Shown here in pieces: positions 15,324 to 24,519 of a stretch of DNA of 64,000 bases. Position numbers and translations under genes: made by a program. How positions within the stretch are numbered: the first letter of the stretch is position 1; the number at the start of each line of letters is the position of its first letter. The notes under the pieces were generated by a model. That model saw nothing but the letters and a program-made list of their open reading frames with translations, ran no database searches and had not been told where the DNA came from. Source of the DNA: Campylobacteraceae bacterium (lineage in GTDB: Bacteria > Campylobacterota > Campylobacteria > Campylobacterales > Arcobacteraceae); assembly GCA_013215945.1 (NCBI GenBank), contig JABSOM010000007.1, positions 62,001 to 126,000 of the forward strand, given 5' to 3'.

Positions 15324-18047
15324 ATGGATTACAAAGATAGTTTATTACTTCCAAATACAAAGTTTCCAATGAGAGGAAATCTTCCGCAGAACGAGCCTAT
15401 AAAATATAAGTTATGGGATGAGTCAAATGTTTATGAAAAAATGAAAAAGAACCGAGAAGGTTCACCTTCTTTCACCCTGCATGATGGTCCTCCTTATGCT
15501 AATGGACATATTCATATTGGACATGCTTTAAACAAAATATTGAAAGATATTATTAATAAATATCATTATTTTGATGGAAAATCTATTCGTTATGTTCCAG
15601 GTTGGGATTGTCATGGTTTACCAATTGAACAAAAAGTTGAAGAAAAAATTGGATCTACAAAAAAGAAAGCACTTCCTAAATCAAAACTTAGAGAATTATG
15701 CAGAATACATGCAGCGAGATTTGTTGATATCCAAAAAGAAGAATTTAAAAAACTGGGAATTATTGCGGATTGGGAAAATCCTTATTTAACTATGGATTTC
15801 AAATTTGAAGCTAATATTTTTAGAGAACTGTGTGCAATTGCAAAACAAGGTCTATTAATTCAACGTTCAAAACCTATTTATTGGTCATGGGCTGCACAAA
15901 CTGCATTAGCAGAAGCTGAAATAGAATATGAAGATAAAGTATCACCATCTATATATGTAGCATTCAAACATGAAAAACTGGATGCTTCTTTAATTATTTG
16001 GACTACAACTCCTTGGACATTACCAGCTAATACAGGAATTTCTCTAAATCCTGAAGAAATTTATGTTTTAACTACTGATAAGTTTATTGTTGCTAAAAAA
16101 CTGCATGCAACATTAATAGCTGATGGTATTATTAAAGGTGAAATTGTTGAAGAAATTAAAGCAAGTGCTTTAGAAAATACTTATACAATTAATCCTTTAA
16201 ATGATAGAAAATCTAAAATAATTTTAGGTGAGCATGTTCTGATGGATTCTGGTTCTGGTGCAGTTCATACAGCTCCTGGCCATGGTGAAGAAGATTATAA
16301 AGTAGGTTTACTTTATGATTTAGACATTATAATGCCTGTTGATGCTTATGGTAAATATGATAATACAATTGTACGAGAAAAATTATTTAGAGACACAGAA
16401 AAGTATTTAGGTTTACATGTATTTAAAGCAAATGAATTAATTTTAGAAGAATTAGGAGATGCTTTAATACAAAGAGTAGATATTACTCACTCTTATCCTC
16501 ATTGTTGGAGAACACATACCCCTGTAATTTATAGAGCTACTAAACAATGGTTTATTTCTATTGATGATGCGTATGGGAAAGAAAATAAAACCTTACGAGA
16601 AAATGCCTTAGATGTAGTAAAAGATCTAACTTTTTATCCTGAGTGGGGAAGAAACAGATTAAGATCTATGTTAGACGGACGTCCAGATTGGTGTATCTCA
16701 CGTCAAAGAGACTGGGGAGTTCCCATTGCATTCTTTAGAAATAAATTAACAGATGAAATTATTTATGATGAAGAAGTACTTACTCATGTAGCTTCAATCT
16801 TTGATGAAAAAGGTTGTGATGCTTGGTATGATTTATCAATTGAAGAATTATTGCCAGCTGGATCTTCACATAATGCGGCAGATTTAGAGAAAACTCAAGA
16901 TATTTTAGATGTATGGTTTGATTCTGGTTCTACTCAAAATGCAGTATTAAGAAGTGGAAATTATGATGCGGGTACTTTCCCTGCTGATTTATACTTAGAA
17001 GGAAGTGATCAACACAGAGGTTGGTTCCAATCTTCACTTTTAACTACGCTTGCATCAAGTGAAATTGCACCTTATAAAGCAATTTTAACTCATGGTTTCA
17101 CAGTAGATGAAAAGGGTGAAAAAATGTCTAAATCAAAAGGAAATGTTGTTGCACCTGATAAAGTGATGAAACAATATGGTTCTGAGATTTTAAGACTATG
17201 GGTTGCTATGAGTGATTATCAAAGTGATTTAAAAATTTCTGATAATATTTTAAAACAAAATGCAGAACTTTATAGAAAGATTAGAAATACTGCGAGATTT
17301 TTACTTGCAAATGTAAGTGACTTAGAATCTTTGGTTCCTGTTGAAGAATTAGGAGCACTAGATAAATGGGTACTTTCAAGAGCTAAAGATGTTTTCACTG
17401 AAATTAACAATGCTTTTAAAGTGTATGAATTTTCAAAAGGTTTAAACAAACTGAATAATTTTCTAGTTGTTGATTTATCCGGAATTTATTTAGATGTATG
17501 TAAAGACAGATTGTATTGTGATAATAAAAATGATCTTCACAGACGTGGAGCTCAAACTGCAATGGCTATTATTGCTAAAAAACTGTTTTCTACTATTGCT
17601 TGTATTTTAACGTATACAGTAGATGAATTATTAACACATTCTCCCAAAGTAATTAAAGGAAATGCACAAGATGTATTTGATTTAAATACCTATGAGATTC
17701 CAAATGTTACAAATTCATTAAATAATGAAGTTTTAATGGGTGCTAAAGAAAAGTTTCAAGAAGCAATTGATAAACTTAAAAAAGAAAAGATTATTAAGTC
17801 TACGCTTGAATTAGATATTTATACTGATTCAAAAGATTTATTAATCTTACCGAAAACAGAAATTGCTGATTGGTTTATTGTTTCAAATTGTATTGAAAAA
17901 TCGCAAAATCCGTTATTACGTTTTGAACTTGATGGAGCTGTTTTTGAAGCCTATAAATCTTCAAAACAAAAATGTCCAAGATGTTGGAAGTTTACAAGCG
18001 TAAGCAGTGAGTGTTTATGTACTAGATGTGAAGTTGCAGTAAAATAA
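15324..18047 (+). CDS. ileS: Isoleucyl-tRNA synthetase
   Basis: This 907-residue class I synthetase charges tRNA-Ile. The HIGH motif appears as HIHIGHAL, the KMSKS motif as EKMSKSKGN, and the editing-domain signature as IIWTTTPWTLPAN. A C-terminal zinc site has two CxxC pairs, CPRCW and CLCTRC. The length is typical for bacterial type I IleRS. The gene is preceded by the shared TTAGATAAAATCACG promoter and its stop overlaps a tiny membrane-peptide gene (TAATG). Confidence 0.98.
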   Translation: MDYKDSLLLPNTKFPMRGNLPQNEPIKYKLWDESNVYEKMKKNREGSPSFTLHDGPPYANGHIHIGHALNKILKDIINKYHYFDGKSIRYVPGWDCHGLPIEQKVEEKIGSTKKKALPKSKLRELCRIHAARFVDIQKEEFKKLGIIADWENPYLTMDFKFEANIFRELCAIAKQGLLIQRSKPIYWSWAAQTALAEAEIEYEDKVSPSIYVAFKHEKLDASLIIWTTTPWTLPANTGISLNPEEIYVLTTDKFIVAKKLHATLIADGIIKGEIVEEIKASALENTYTINPLNDRKSKIILGEHVLMDSGSGAVHTAPGHGEEDYKVGLLYDLDIIMPVDAYGKYDNTIVREKLFRDTEKYLGLHVFKANELILEELGDALIQRVDITHSYPHCWRTHTPVIYRATKQWFISIDDAYGKENKTLRENALDVVKDLTFYPEWGRNRLRSMLDGRPDWCISRQRDWGVPIAFFRNKLTDEIIYDEEVLTHVASIFDEKGCDAWYDLSIEELLPAGSSHNAADLEKTQDILDVWFDSGSTQNAVLRSGNYDAGTFPADLYLEGSDQHRGWFQSSLLTTLASSEIAPYKAILTHGFTVDEKGEKMSKSKGNVVAPDKVMKQYGSEILRLWVAMSDYQSDLKISDNILKQNAELYRKIRNTARFLLANVSDLESLVPVEELGALDKWVLSRAKDVFTEINNAFKVYEFSKGLNKLNNFLVVDLSGIYLDVCKDRLYCDNKNDLHRRGAQTAMAIIAKKLFSTIACILTYTVDELLTHSPKVIKGNAQDVFDLNTYEIPNVTNSLNNEVLMGAKEKFQEAIDKLKKEKIIKSTLELDIYTDSKDLLILPKTEIADWFIVSNCIEKSQNPLLRFELDGAVFEAYKSSKQKCPRCWKFTSVSSECLCTRCEVAVK

Positions 18048-18157
18048 TGTTTGAAGAAGCCGTAAGTTTAAGCTTTATTTTTCAAAGCATTGCAGCTATT
18101 TTAATATGTACGGCCATTGGTATTTATTTTATAAATACCAATAAAAGAAGTAAATAA
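18047..18157 (+). CDS. 36-residue single-pass membrane peptide
   Basis: A short frame starts in the TAATG overlap with the ileS stop. It encodes 36 residues: an acidic MFEEA start, a hydrophobic stretch of ~20 residues ending in IGIYF, and a basic tail NKRSK. That layout predicts one membrane helix with the C-terminus in the cytoplasm. The coupling to ileS and the ribosome-binding site for the next gene just downstream make it a plausible real gene. I do not recognise a family and its function is unknown. Confidence 0.55.
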   Translation: MFEEAVSLSFIFQSIAAILICTAIGIYFINTNKRSK

Positions 18158-18167
18158 AGGCTAAAAA

Positions 18168-18446
18168 ATGATGCCATTTTCAGATGAAGATTTAAAACCA
18201 GTAGTTGCTAATTTAATTAAACAAAAAGTAGCCCCTATGTTAGCAAGAGATGGTGGTGCAATTGAACTACTTGATATTATTGATGCAAAAATATTTATTC
18301 AATTACAAGGTGCCTGTGTTGGTTGTGGTTCAAGTGGAAGCACTTTGAAATTTGTTGTTGAAAAAGAGCTTAAAACGGCCATTCATCCAGAACTTGTTAT
18401 AATAAATGTACCCCATGGAATGGAAAATAAGCTTAAGGAACTTTAA
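18168..18446 (+). CDS. NifU C-terminal (Nfu) Fe-S scaffold protein
   Basis: This 92-residue protein consists of a single Nfu domain. The CxxC motif GACVGCGSSGSTLK binds a bridging Fe-S cluster between two monomers for delivery to apo-proteins. The N-terminal part (VAPMLARDGGAIELLD) is the conserved Nfu start. It lies in the ileS-murE operon and shares a TAATG overlap with the next gene. Cytoplasmic Fe-S cluster assembly or transfer is the likely role. Confidence 0.9.
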   Translation: MMPFSDEDLKPVVANLIKQKVAPMLARDGGAIELLDIIDAKIFIQLQGACVGCGSSGSTLKFVVEKELKTAIHPELVIINVPHGMENKLKEL

Positions 18447-19039
18447 TGGTAAATGAAAAACGCCTACTTAATGATGCAAACACATTATTTTTAAATAAAG
18501 AATTTAAAAAAGCTCTGTTTTTATATTCTGAATTATTATATCTTTCTCCTTTGAATGAAGAGTATAAAATATATGCAATTTTTTGTGATATTGCTATAGA
18601 AGATGTTGAAAAAGCCCTATCTTTGTATGATTATTACAGTGTATCAAAAGCAGAAGATGAAAAAGGTGCCATTCCTTATATTAAAAAAGTGATCAGCGCT
18701 TATGACGGAGATGTAGAAAGTTTAATGCTGATGTTAGATGAGTTTTCACAAAATACAGTTGAATCTTTGGATGCTATTAAATATGATGATTTTAAAGCTT
18801 TGGTTATTTCAAGAGGTTCTTTTCGTGTGGCTTTTGAAGATATTATGTTTTCAACAAAAGTTGCGATTGAATCAAAAGATGATTTTTTTGATTTTGTTTC
18901 TAAATTGATTGAAAATGATTTTAATACTACAGCATATTCCTATTTAGAAGGCTTTAATGAATATTTTTCCTACGATGATAATATTCAAAAACTATATAAA
19001 TTATTAGAAGAGAAAAACATTGCACTTAATCACAAATGA
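18446..19039 (+). CDS. TPR-like hypothetical protein
   Basis: This 197-residue soluble protein has no signal peptide. The N-terminal ~40 residues (ANTLFLNKEFKKALFLYSELLYLSP) read as a tetratricopeptide-type helix pair, and the rest is helical and acidic. It is translationally coupled to the Nfu gene upstream and overlaps murE by 20 bases, so it is cotranscribed with both. Such proteins are found at this position in related genomes, but I cannot assign a function. A scaffold or adaptor role is only a guess. Confidence 0.7.
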   Translation: MVNEKRLLNDANTLFLNKEFKKALFLYSELLYLSPLNEEYKIYAIFCDIAIEDVEKALSLYDYYSVSKAEDEKGAIPYIKKVISAYDGDVESLMLMLDEFSQNTVESLDAIKYDDFKALVISRGSFRVAFEDIMFSTKVAIESKDDFFDFVSKLIENDFNTTAYSYLEGFNEYFSYDDNIQKLYKLLEEKNIALNHK

Positions 19040-20315
19040 ATACCATTTCACAGATAATTCACAAGAAATCAACAAAGACATAATTTTTGTAAGCAATAAT
19101 TACAATAAAAAATATATTGAGCAAGTAAAACAAGCAGGCTGCAAAAGAATTATAGCCTCCTCACAATTAAAAGATTTTTTTGATTTTTCGCCTATTAAAA
19201 TTATTGGAATCACAGGAACTAATGGTAAAACAACAACAGCTGCTGCTATTTACTCTTTTTTACTTGATTTAGGCTACAAAGTAGCGCTTCAAGGTACACG
19301 TGGGTTTTTTATCAACGATGAACGTATAGAAGAATACTCTCTAACTACACCTATGCAAGTAACAAATTTTTCTCATATTCAAAAAGCCATTAAAAATGAA
19401 TGTGATTTTTTTATTATGGAAGTTAGTTCACATGCTATTGCGCAAAACAGAATTGAGGGTCTTACTTTTGAGCTTAAAATTCATACGAATATTACACGTG
19501 ACCATTTAGATTATCACAATACAATAGAAGAATATATCAATATTAAAAATTCTTTTTTTAGTGATGATGGAAAAAAACTTATTAATAAAGATGACCCCAA
19601 AGTTAATGTCAATAGAAAAAATGCTTATGCGTATTCTTTAGATAAACCTTCTACTTATAAAGTTCAAGCTTATTCTTTTAAAGAAGGAATGCAAGTTGCT
19701 ATTTCACATATAGGAGAAATGGTTAATTTTTCTTCTTCAATGATGGGAATATTTAATATTTATAATCTTACAGCTGCTATAGCAGCTGTTGATATTGTTA
19801 CTAATAAAAATCTTGAAGAAATTTGTCTTGTTGTAGAAAACTTTGCAGGAGTTGAAGGTAGAATGGAGATTATTTCTAAAGAACCTTTGATTATTGTTGA
19901 TTTTGCCCACACTCCTGATGGAATGAAAGAAGTATTTGAAAGCTTTAATCATAAAGATATTATTGTCGTTTTTGGAGCAGGAGGAGATCGAGATCAAAGT
20001 AAAAGAGCAATAATGGGGAAAATGGCTGCTACTTATGCTAAACACATTATTATTACTTCAGATAACCCACGTTTCGAAGATCCTGATTTAATTGTTTCAG
20101 ATATTTTAAGTGGTATTAAAAACAAACAAAATGTTAAAATTGATATTAATAGAAAAGCTGCTATTGCAAAAGCTATAGCATTAGCTTCTAAAGATTCTGT
20201 AGTGCTTGTACTTGGAAAAGGGGATGAAAGTACTCAAACCATTTATGATAAAAAATTTCCTTTATTGGATAAAAAAATTATTTTAGATTGTTTGGCGAAT
20301 CAAAATATAAAATAA
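19020..20315 (+). CDS. murE: UDP-MurNAc-tripeptide synthetase (meso-DAP adding)
   Basis: This 431-residue Mur ligase adds meso-diaminopimelate to UDP-MurNAc-L-Ala-D-Glu in peptidoglycan synthesis. The ATP loop is GITGTNGKTTTAAA, and DNPRFEDP carries the DNPR motif that selects meso-DAP. It is shorter at the N-terminus than the ~490-residue E. coli enzyme. The chosen start is TTG at 19020, because no ATG lies in frame before the catalytic core. It overlaps the upstream gene and ends in a hairpin shared with the convergent gene. Confidence 0.95.
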   Translation: MHLITNEYHFTDNSQEINKDIIFVSNNYNKKYIEQVKQAGCKRIIASSQLKDFFDFSPIKIIGITGTNGKTTTAAAIYSFLLDLGYKVALQGTRGFFINDERIEEYSLTTPMQVTNFSHIQKAIKNECDFFIMEVSSHAIAQNRIEGLTFELKIHTNITRDHLDYHNTIEEYINIKNSFFSDDGKKLINKDDPKVNVNRKNAYAYSLDKPSTYKVQAYSFKEGMQVAISHIGEMVNFSSSMMGIFNIYNLTAAIAAVDIVTNKNLEEICLVVENFAGVEGRMEIISKEPLIIVDFAHTPDGMKEVFESFNHKDIIVVFGAGGDRDQSKRAIMGKMAATYAKHIIITSDNPRFEDPDLIVSDILSGIKNKQNVKIDINRKAAIAKAIALASKDSVVLVLGKGDESTQTIYDKKFPLLDKKIILDCLANQNIK

Positions 20316-20318
20316 AGT

Positions 20319-20342
20319 CTATAAATAATCTTCTATTTATAG
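20319..20342. terminator. Bidirectional terminator murE / convergent gene
   Basis: CTATAAATA and TATTTATAG form a 9-base stem with a 6-base loop directly after the murE stop and overlapping the last codons of the convergent gene. Confidence 0.5.
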
Positions 20343-21145
20343 GCTCTAATGATAATTCCTCTTCCGTGTTTGGACTGTGCAATATAATTTACATAAGATA
20401 TTAAGGTATCTTTTCCCAAATAATCTTTTACTAACCATGCTGCTTCTAATACTCTAGCTCGAGATAAACCTAAGTGTAATAGTTCTCTTCTACTTTTACT
20501 TTTGATAGACGAAAAAGCTTGTTCATCTTTTTTATCCAACAATGGGATGATTTGGTAACGAATACTTGTTTCTTTATTGTTCTTAAAAAAAACTTTTAAT
20601 TTTTTCTTACATGCAGCACTTATATTCTTAGATGCCACACCTGTATCATAACAAGAAACAGAGTTGTATTTTTGTTTTTTAATTAACTGTCTGGTTTTTT
20701 CCAAATTAGCTTGAAGATAAGAAATTTTTTTATTTAAAACAATGCTATTACGAGATTCTTTTGGATTAATACTTTTTAATGCTTTTAGGCGTTTTTCTAA
20801 GCTCGTAAAGTTGCTTTTTAAAACATATGTTGCTTGTAAATCTTTATTTAAATCATCAAAAACCAAAGTGCTTTTATCAAATTCTTCTTTTACAATTTTT
20901 TCTACTAGAACTTCTTTTATTGTTACAATTTCTTGTGGAATTATATTTTGCTGTATTTGATAGGTAAGTGCAATTATTATTGCCAAAAAGATTGGAATTA
21001 CAATTTTATTTAATTTAATAGATAAAAAATCTCTAAGATCTTTTCTGTAGATTTTAAATTTTTTTTTGTTGGTATATTCTTTTGAACGTTCCTCGAGGGC
21101 TTGTTTAAGTAAATCTTTGACTTCTAATTTATCTTGTTCATTCAT
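20333..21145 (-). CDS. Membrane-anchored coiled-coil protein, possible OmpA-like C-terminus
   Basis: This 270-residue protein has a charged cytoplasmic N-terminus of ~48 residues, one membrane helix (about 49-66) and a Lys/Glu-rich region likely to form coiled coil (about 75-150). The C-terminal part (GLSRARVLEAAWLV...GRGIIIRAYK) has the spacing of an OmpA/MotB peptidoglycan-binding domain in degenerate form. It follows the MoxR/DUF58/VWA genes in the same direction. I do not recognise a named family, and linking the envelope to that operon is inference. Confidence 0.6.
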   Translation of the reverse strand: MNEQDKLEVKDLLKQALEERSKEYTNKKKFKIYRKDLRDFLSIKLNKIVIPIFLAIIIALTYQIQQNIIPQEIVTIKEVLVEKIVKEEFDKSTLVFDDLNKDLQATYVLKSNFTSLEKRLKALKSINPKESRNSIVLNKKISYLQANLEKTRQLIKKQKYNSVSCYDTGVASKNISAACKKKLKVFFKNNKETSIRYQIIPLLDKKDEQAFSSIKSKSRRELLHLGLSRARVLEAAWLVKDYLGKDTLISYVNYIAQSKHGRGIIIRAYK

Positions 21146-21192
21146 AATGTTATTATAACTAAAAATTAATTATTTATGTTCTCTTTGTATGA

Positions 21193-22089
21193 TTAGAAAC
21201 GATTTTTGATAATAAGAAAGAAAAATAACATTAATATAGAAAAAAACAAAGGATAAAAATAATAGTATTCTTTTAAAACTATTTTGTTCTTATTTAAGGA
21301 GCTTTTTTCTAAATAATTAATGTCTTCATAAATTTTCTCTAAGATTAAAGAGTTTGTTGCTAAATAACTCTTGCCCATACTTTGTTTGGATATATGTTCT
21401 AAAGCAGGTATTTTGTAATTTGAAATTAATATTGTATAGATTTTAATCTTGTATTTTTTTGCTAATTTAATAATTATACTTATAGGAATTTTACTTGCAG
21501 TATCTTCCCCATCACTTAAAAGTACAATGATTTTACTTTTTGATTTTGAACTTTTCAAAATATTAATGGCGCTTGCTAAAGAATCAAACATAGCTGTTTT
21601 ATTGCCAACAATGCCAATATCTAAATAGGATAATATATCCATTTGTGCATTTTTATCAAAAGAAAGAGGGGATGCTGTCATAACAGAAGATCCAAATACT
21701 ACTAAAGCAATATTATCATTTAGTCTTTTTTGAATAAAGTCTTTTACAATGGATGATATAACATTCCATCTGTTTTCATTTGGATTGTTTAGGTTAAAGC
21801 CTCTTTGTTTCATTGAATAAGAGGTGTCCAAACTTAAAACAATGTCTATTCCATCATTTTTTATAAAAACAGTATTGAGTTTTTTTATAGGCGAAGCTAA
21901 AGCTAAAAGTGCAAGTACTAAAATCAGATATTTAAGTATTTTTAAATTAAAAAAAGATGAAGATTTTTCAAGCATATTGCTTTGTGGAAAATAAAAAGTT
22001 GCGCTTTTTTCTTTACAGTAGTATTCACAAAAAATAAAAATAAAAATAAGGGAAAAAACATAGGGGTATTCAAACTCAAACATGTACAC
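21193..22089 (-). CDS. VWA-domain membrane protein (BatA-like)
   Basis: This 298-residue protein has N-terminal membrane segments, a von Willebrand A domain and a C-terminal membrane helix (about 276-294). The MIDAS motif is LDTSYSM (DxSxS), with the later LLSDGEDTAS element. It resembles BatA/BatB proteins, which hold a metal-dependent adhesion domain at the periplasmic face and work with MoxR ATPases. It is the last clear member of the moxR-DUF58-DUF4381-like-VWA operon and overlaps the upstream gene by 14 bases. Confidence 0.85.
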   Translation of the reverse strand: MYMFEFEYPYVFSLIFIFIFCEYYCKEKSATFYFPQSNMLEKSSSFFNLKILKYLILVLALLALASPIKKLNTVFIKNDGIDIVLSLDTSYSMKQRGFNLNNPNENRWNVISSIVKDFIQKRLNDNIALVVFGSSVMTASPLSFDKNAQMDILSYLDIGIVGNKTAMFDSLASAINILKSSKSKSKIIVLLSDGEDTASKIPISIIIKLAKKYKIKIYTILISNYKIPALEHISKQSMGKSYLATNSLILEKIYEDINYLEKSSLNKNKIVLKEYYYFYPLFFSILMLFFFLIIKNRF

Positions 22090-22456
22090 TCTTTAGGTAT
22101 TTATTATATTCACTTAAAAAATCTTTTGAAAAATCAGGAACATCTTTTTTATATTTATATTCTTCTAATAAAAATAAAATATGTTTAGATACTTGTGTAT
22201 TATTTTTATGAAAACTCATTAAATGAGCGTATTTAGCAATACTATAAGAGGCTTCTTTTGTATTCTTTAAATCAACATTTTTTAGTTCCTTTAGATATTT
22301 TTTTAAAGGATTATTTTTTTTTCTCAAATAAAGTTTGTATAAAAATAAGAATACAAATACTAAAAAAACAAGAAAGAATAAAAGTAAAAAAAGAAAGAAA
22401 TAAAAAGAATAGTCATTTATTTCTACAATGTTTTTAATATCATGGATTTTTATCAT
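22076..22456 (-). CDS. Small membrane protein of the MoxR operon (DUF4381-like)
   Basis: This 126-residue protein has one strongly hydrophobic helix (about 18-42) followed by a cytoplasmic helical region. Size, topology and position between DUF58 and VWA genes match the DUF4381-type component found in aerotolerance-like operons. The sequence itself is too divergent for a firm family call. Its ATG overlaps the stop of the DUF58 gene (4 bases), indicating coupling. Confidence 0.65.
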   Translation of the reverse strand: MIKIHDIKNIVEINDYSFYFFLFLLLFFLVFLVFVFLFLYKLYLRKKNNPLKKYLKELKNVDLKNTKEASYSIAKYAHLMSFHKNNTQVSKHILFLLEEYKYKKDVPDFSKDFLSEYNKYLKSVHV

Positions 22457-23286
22457 TTCAAAAACCCCATTAATTTTGCCAATGCATCATCGTTGGTGTA
22501 TATCTTAATAATTTTAATTCCACAACTTTCTGTGTGTTCATATAAAAGTTGATCATTTTGTTTTATTTTTTCTTGGTAGTTATTTAGTGCTTTTTTAGAC
22601 AAGAGTCCTGAAAAGTTTTTTCCATTACTTGGATCAATGAAATTTACATTACTTAAAGCAAAAGGTTTTTCTTCGAATTTTTCACGAATAACAATGACAT
22701 ATACTTCATGTTTTTTTGACAGAAGTCTTAAATCCAATGTTTCGCTTTCTAAAAAATCACTTAATAAAAAAAGCAGAGATTTTTTTCTAATATTTTTAAA
22801 AAGTATATTACCTAAATTTCTATAATCTATACTTTTATTAAGGCACTTGTATTGTGAGATTTTTTGATTCATTTCACTAACTGCAAAGATTTTTTTTGAA
22901 GCTTTCGTGAGCAATTCTAAATTTTCATTTAGAATATAAGAAGCAAAAGGATCTCCTTGTTTGATGGCTATAAATCCTAATAAACAAGCAATCTCATTAC
23001 ATAAGTCACTTTTTAATTTATGCAAACCAAAATGCATAGAACCGCCCATAATATTTACAATTGTTATATTAAGTTCTTTTTGTGCATGAAAAACTTTTAC
23101 GTAAAGTTTTTGTAGTTTGGCTGAGATTACCCAGTCAATATTTTTTACATCATTTCCATATTCATACTCTTTTAATTCAAGGAAATCGTAACCATCCGCT
23201 TTTAACAAAGAAGAATTGTTTCCATGTATTTCTGAGAAAACACGTTTTTTACTTTTTATAAGCAGTTTTTTAGCAGCTAAATTCAT
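22453..23286 (-). CDS. DUF58 domain protein
   Basis: This 277-residue soluble protein of the DUF58 family contains the family signature NDVKNIDWVISAKLQKLYVK and a VWA-like fold after it (FLLSDFLE). DUF58 proteins are encoded next to MoxR ATPases and VWA proteins, and the set is thought to act as a metal-ion or protein maturation chaperone. Here it sits 3 bases downstream of moxR and overlaps the following gene. The target of the complex is unknown. Confidence 0.88.
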   Translation of the reverse strand: MNLAAKKLLIKSKKRVFSEIHGNNSSLLKADGYDFLELKEYEYGNDVKNIDWVISAKLQKLYVKVFHAQKELNITIVNIMGGSMHFGLHKLKSDLCNEIACLLGFIAIKQGDPFASYILNENLELLTKASKKIFAVSEMNQKISQYKCLNKSIDYRNLGNILFKNIRKKSLLFLLSDFLESETLDLRLLSKKHEVYVIVIREKFEEKPFALSNVNFIDPSNGKNFSGLLSKKALNNYQEKIKQNDQLLYEHTESCGIKIIKIYTNDDALAKLMGFLK

Positions 23287-23289
23287 AAA

Positions 23290-24243
23290 CTAAGGAATAC
23301 TTACTTTTTCTAAGATTGTTTGTAAAATATCATCAATATTAATTTCTTTTGCTTGCGCTTCATAAGATAAAATGACACGATGCCGTAATACTTCTTTAAA
23401 AATCAAAGCAATGTCTAAAGGAGAAACATAATCATTCCCTCTAATATAGGCTTTTGCTTTTACTGCTTTAAACATATCAATAGTAGCTCTAGGGCTTGCT
23501 CCAAATTGTATATAAGGGGCTATGTGTTCTAATCCATACAAAGCAGGCTCTCTACTTGCAAAAATTAGATTAACAATATATTCTTCTAGTTCTTTATCAA
23601 TATGAACTTTTAGGATTTCTTTTTTTAATAAAAACAAATCTTCTTTTGTAAATACTTTATTTATAGTTTCAAAACTAGAGTTTGTTACTTTTGAAGCAAT
23701 TTCATACTCTTCTTCTTTTGTATTATAATCCACAATTATTTTAAACATAAACCTGTCCAGTTGCGCTTCTGGTAATTCATAAGCACCTGCTGATTCAATT
23801 GGATTTTGAGTAGCCAAAACTAAAAATGGTTCTTCCAGCATATAGGTATCTTCTGCGATGGTTATTTGACGTTCTTGCATAACTTCAAGAAGGGCAGCTT
23901 GAACTTTAGCAGGTGCTCTGTTTATTTCATCTGCTAAAAGTAAGTTTGTAAAAATGGGACCTTTTTTAATTTTAAACTCACCTTCTTTCATATCATATAT
24001 TTGAGCTCCTATAATATCACTTGGTAATAAGTCAGGTGTGAATTGCACTCTTTTAAAATCTATGTCTAAACTTTGGGCAAAGGCTTTAACCGTAGTTGTT
24101 TTAGCAAGTCCTGGAACACCTTCTAATAAAATATGGCCATTACATAAAATACCTATTAATAAAGCATCAATCATATGATCTTGTCCAATGACACCTTTTT
24201 TTATTTCTTTTTTTAATTCTTCTATTTTATGATGTAAACTCAA
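23290..24243 (-). CDS. MoxR-family AAA+ ATPase
   Basis: This 317-residue AAA+ ATPase carries Walker A GVPGLAKTTT, Walker B LLADEINRA and the sensor-1 region ATQNPIE of the MoxR group. It is the first gene of a four- or five-gene operon (MoxR, DUF58, DUF4381-like, VWA and possibly the coiled-coil membrane protein). MoxR ATPases remodel or insert cofactors into partner proteins through VWA subunits. The client here cannot be told from sequence. Confidence 0.93.
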   Translation of the reverse strand: MSLHHKIEELKKEIKKGVIGQDHMIDALLIGILCNGHILLEGVPGLAKTTTVKAFAQSLDIDFKRVQFTPDLLPSDIIGAQIYDMKEGEFKIKKGPIFTNLLLADEINRAPAKVQAALLEVMQERQITIAEDTYMLEEPFLVLATQNPIESAGAYELPEAQLDRFMFKIIVDYNTKEEEYEIASKVTNSSFETINKVFTKEDLFLLKKEILKVHIDKELEEYIVNLIFASREPALYGLEHIAPYIQFGASPRATIDMFKAVKAKAYIRGNDYVSPLDIALIFKEVLRHRVILSYEAQAKEINIDDILQTILEKVSIP

Positions 24244-24387
24244 GTTTTGTCCTTAAATAATCAGTGCTTATTATTATTTATGCAATTTTAGCACAAGTGG
24301 AATAAAGGTTATTTGAATTGAGATATTTTGTAGTAGTATAGAAGATTAGATACTAATATAAGCACTTAAAGTAAATTTAAACTTAAC

Positions 24388-24402
24388 TTAGATAAAATCA
24401 CG
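24388..24402 (+). promoter_or_regulatory. rpsB operon promoter (-10 region)
   Basis: TTAGATAAAATCACG is identical over 15 bases to the element before ileS and lies ~118 bases upstream of the rpsB ATG, which leaves a long leader. Confidence 0.55.
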
Positions 24403-24417
24403 GTTCTAAATTAATTT

Positions 24418-24500
24418 AGAAACCTCACATGTGTTAATCCTGGTATGGGTTGTGCAAAGCTTGTCTTTGTATTAAGGAACACAGAGGCTAAACCCTAAAA
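24418..24500 (+). ncRNA. Structured leader of rpsB (candidate r-protein autoregulatory RNA)
   Basis: The transcript before rpsB can form an outer TGTGTT/AACACA stem that encloses a CAAAG-CTTGT-CTTTG hairpin. S2 leaders that bind S2 are known in several phyla. The fold seen here is not matched to a specific published motif. Confidence 0.4.
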
Positions 24501-24519
24501 CAAACACAAGGAAAACAAC

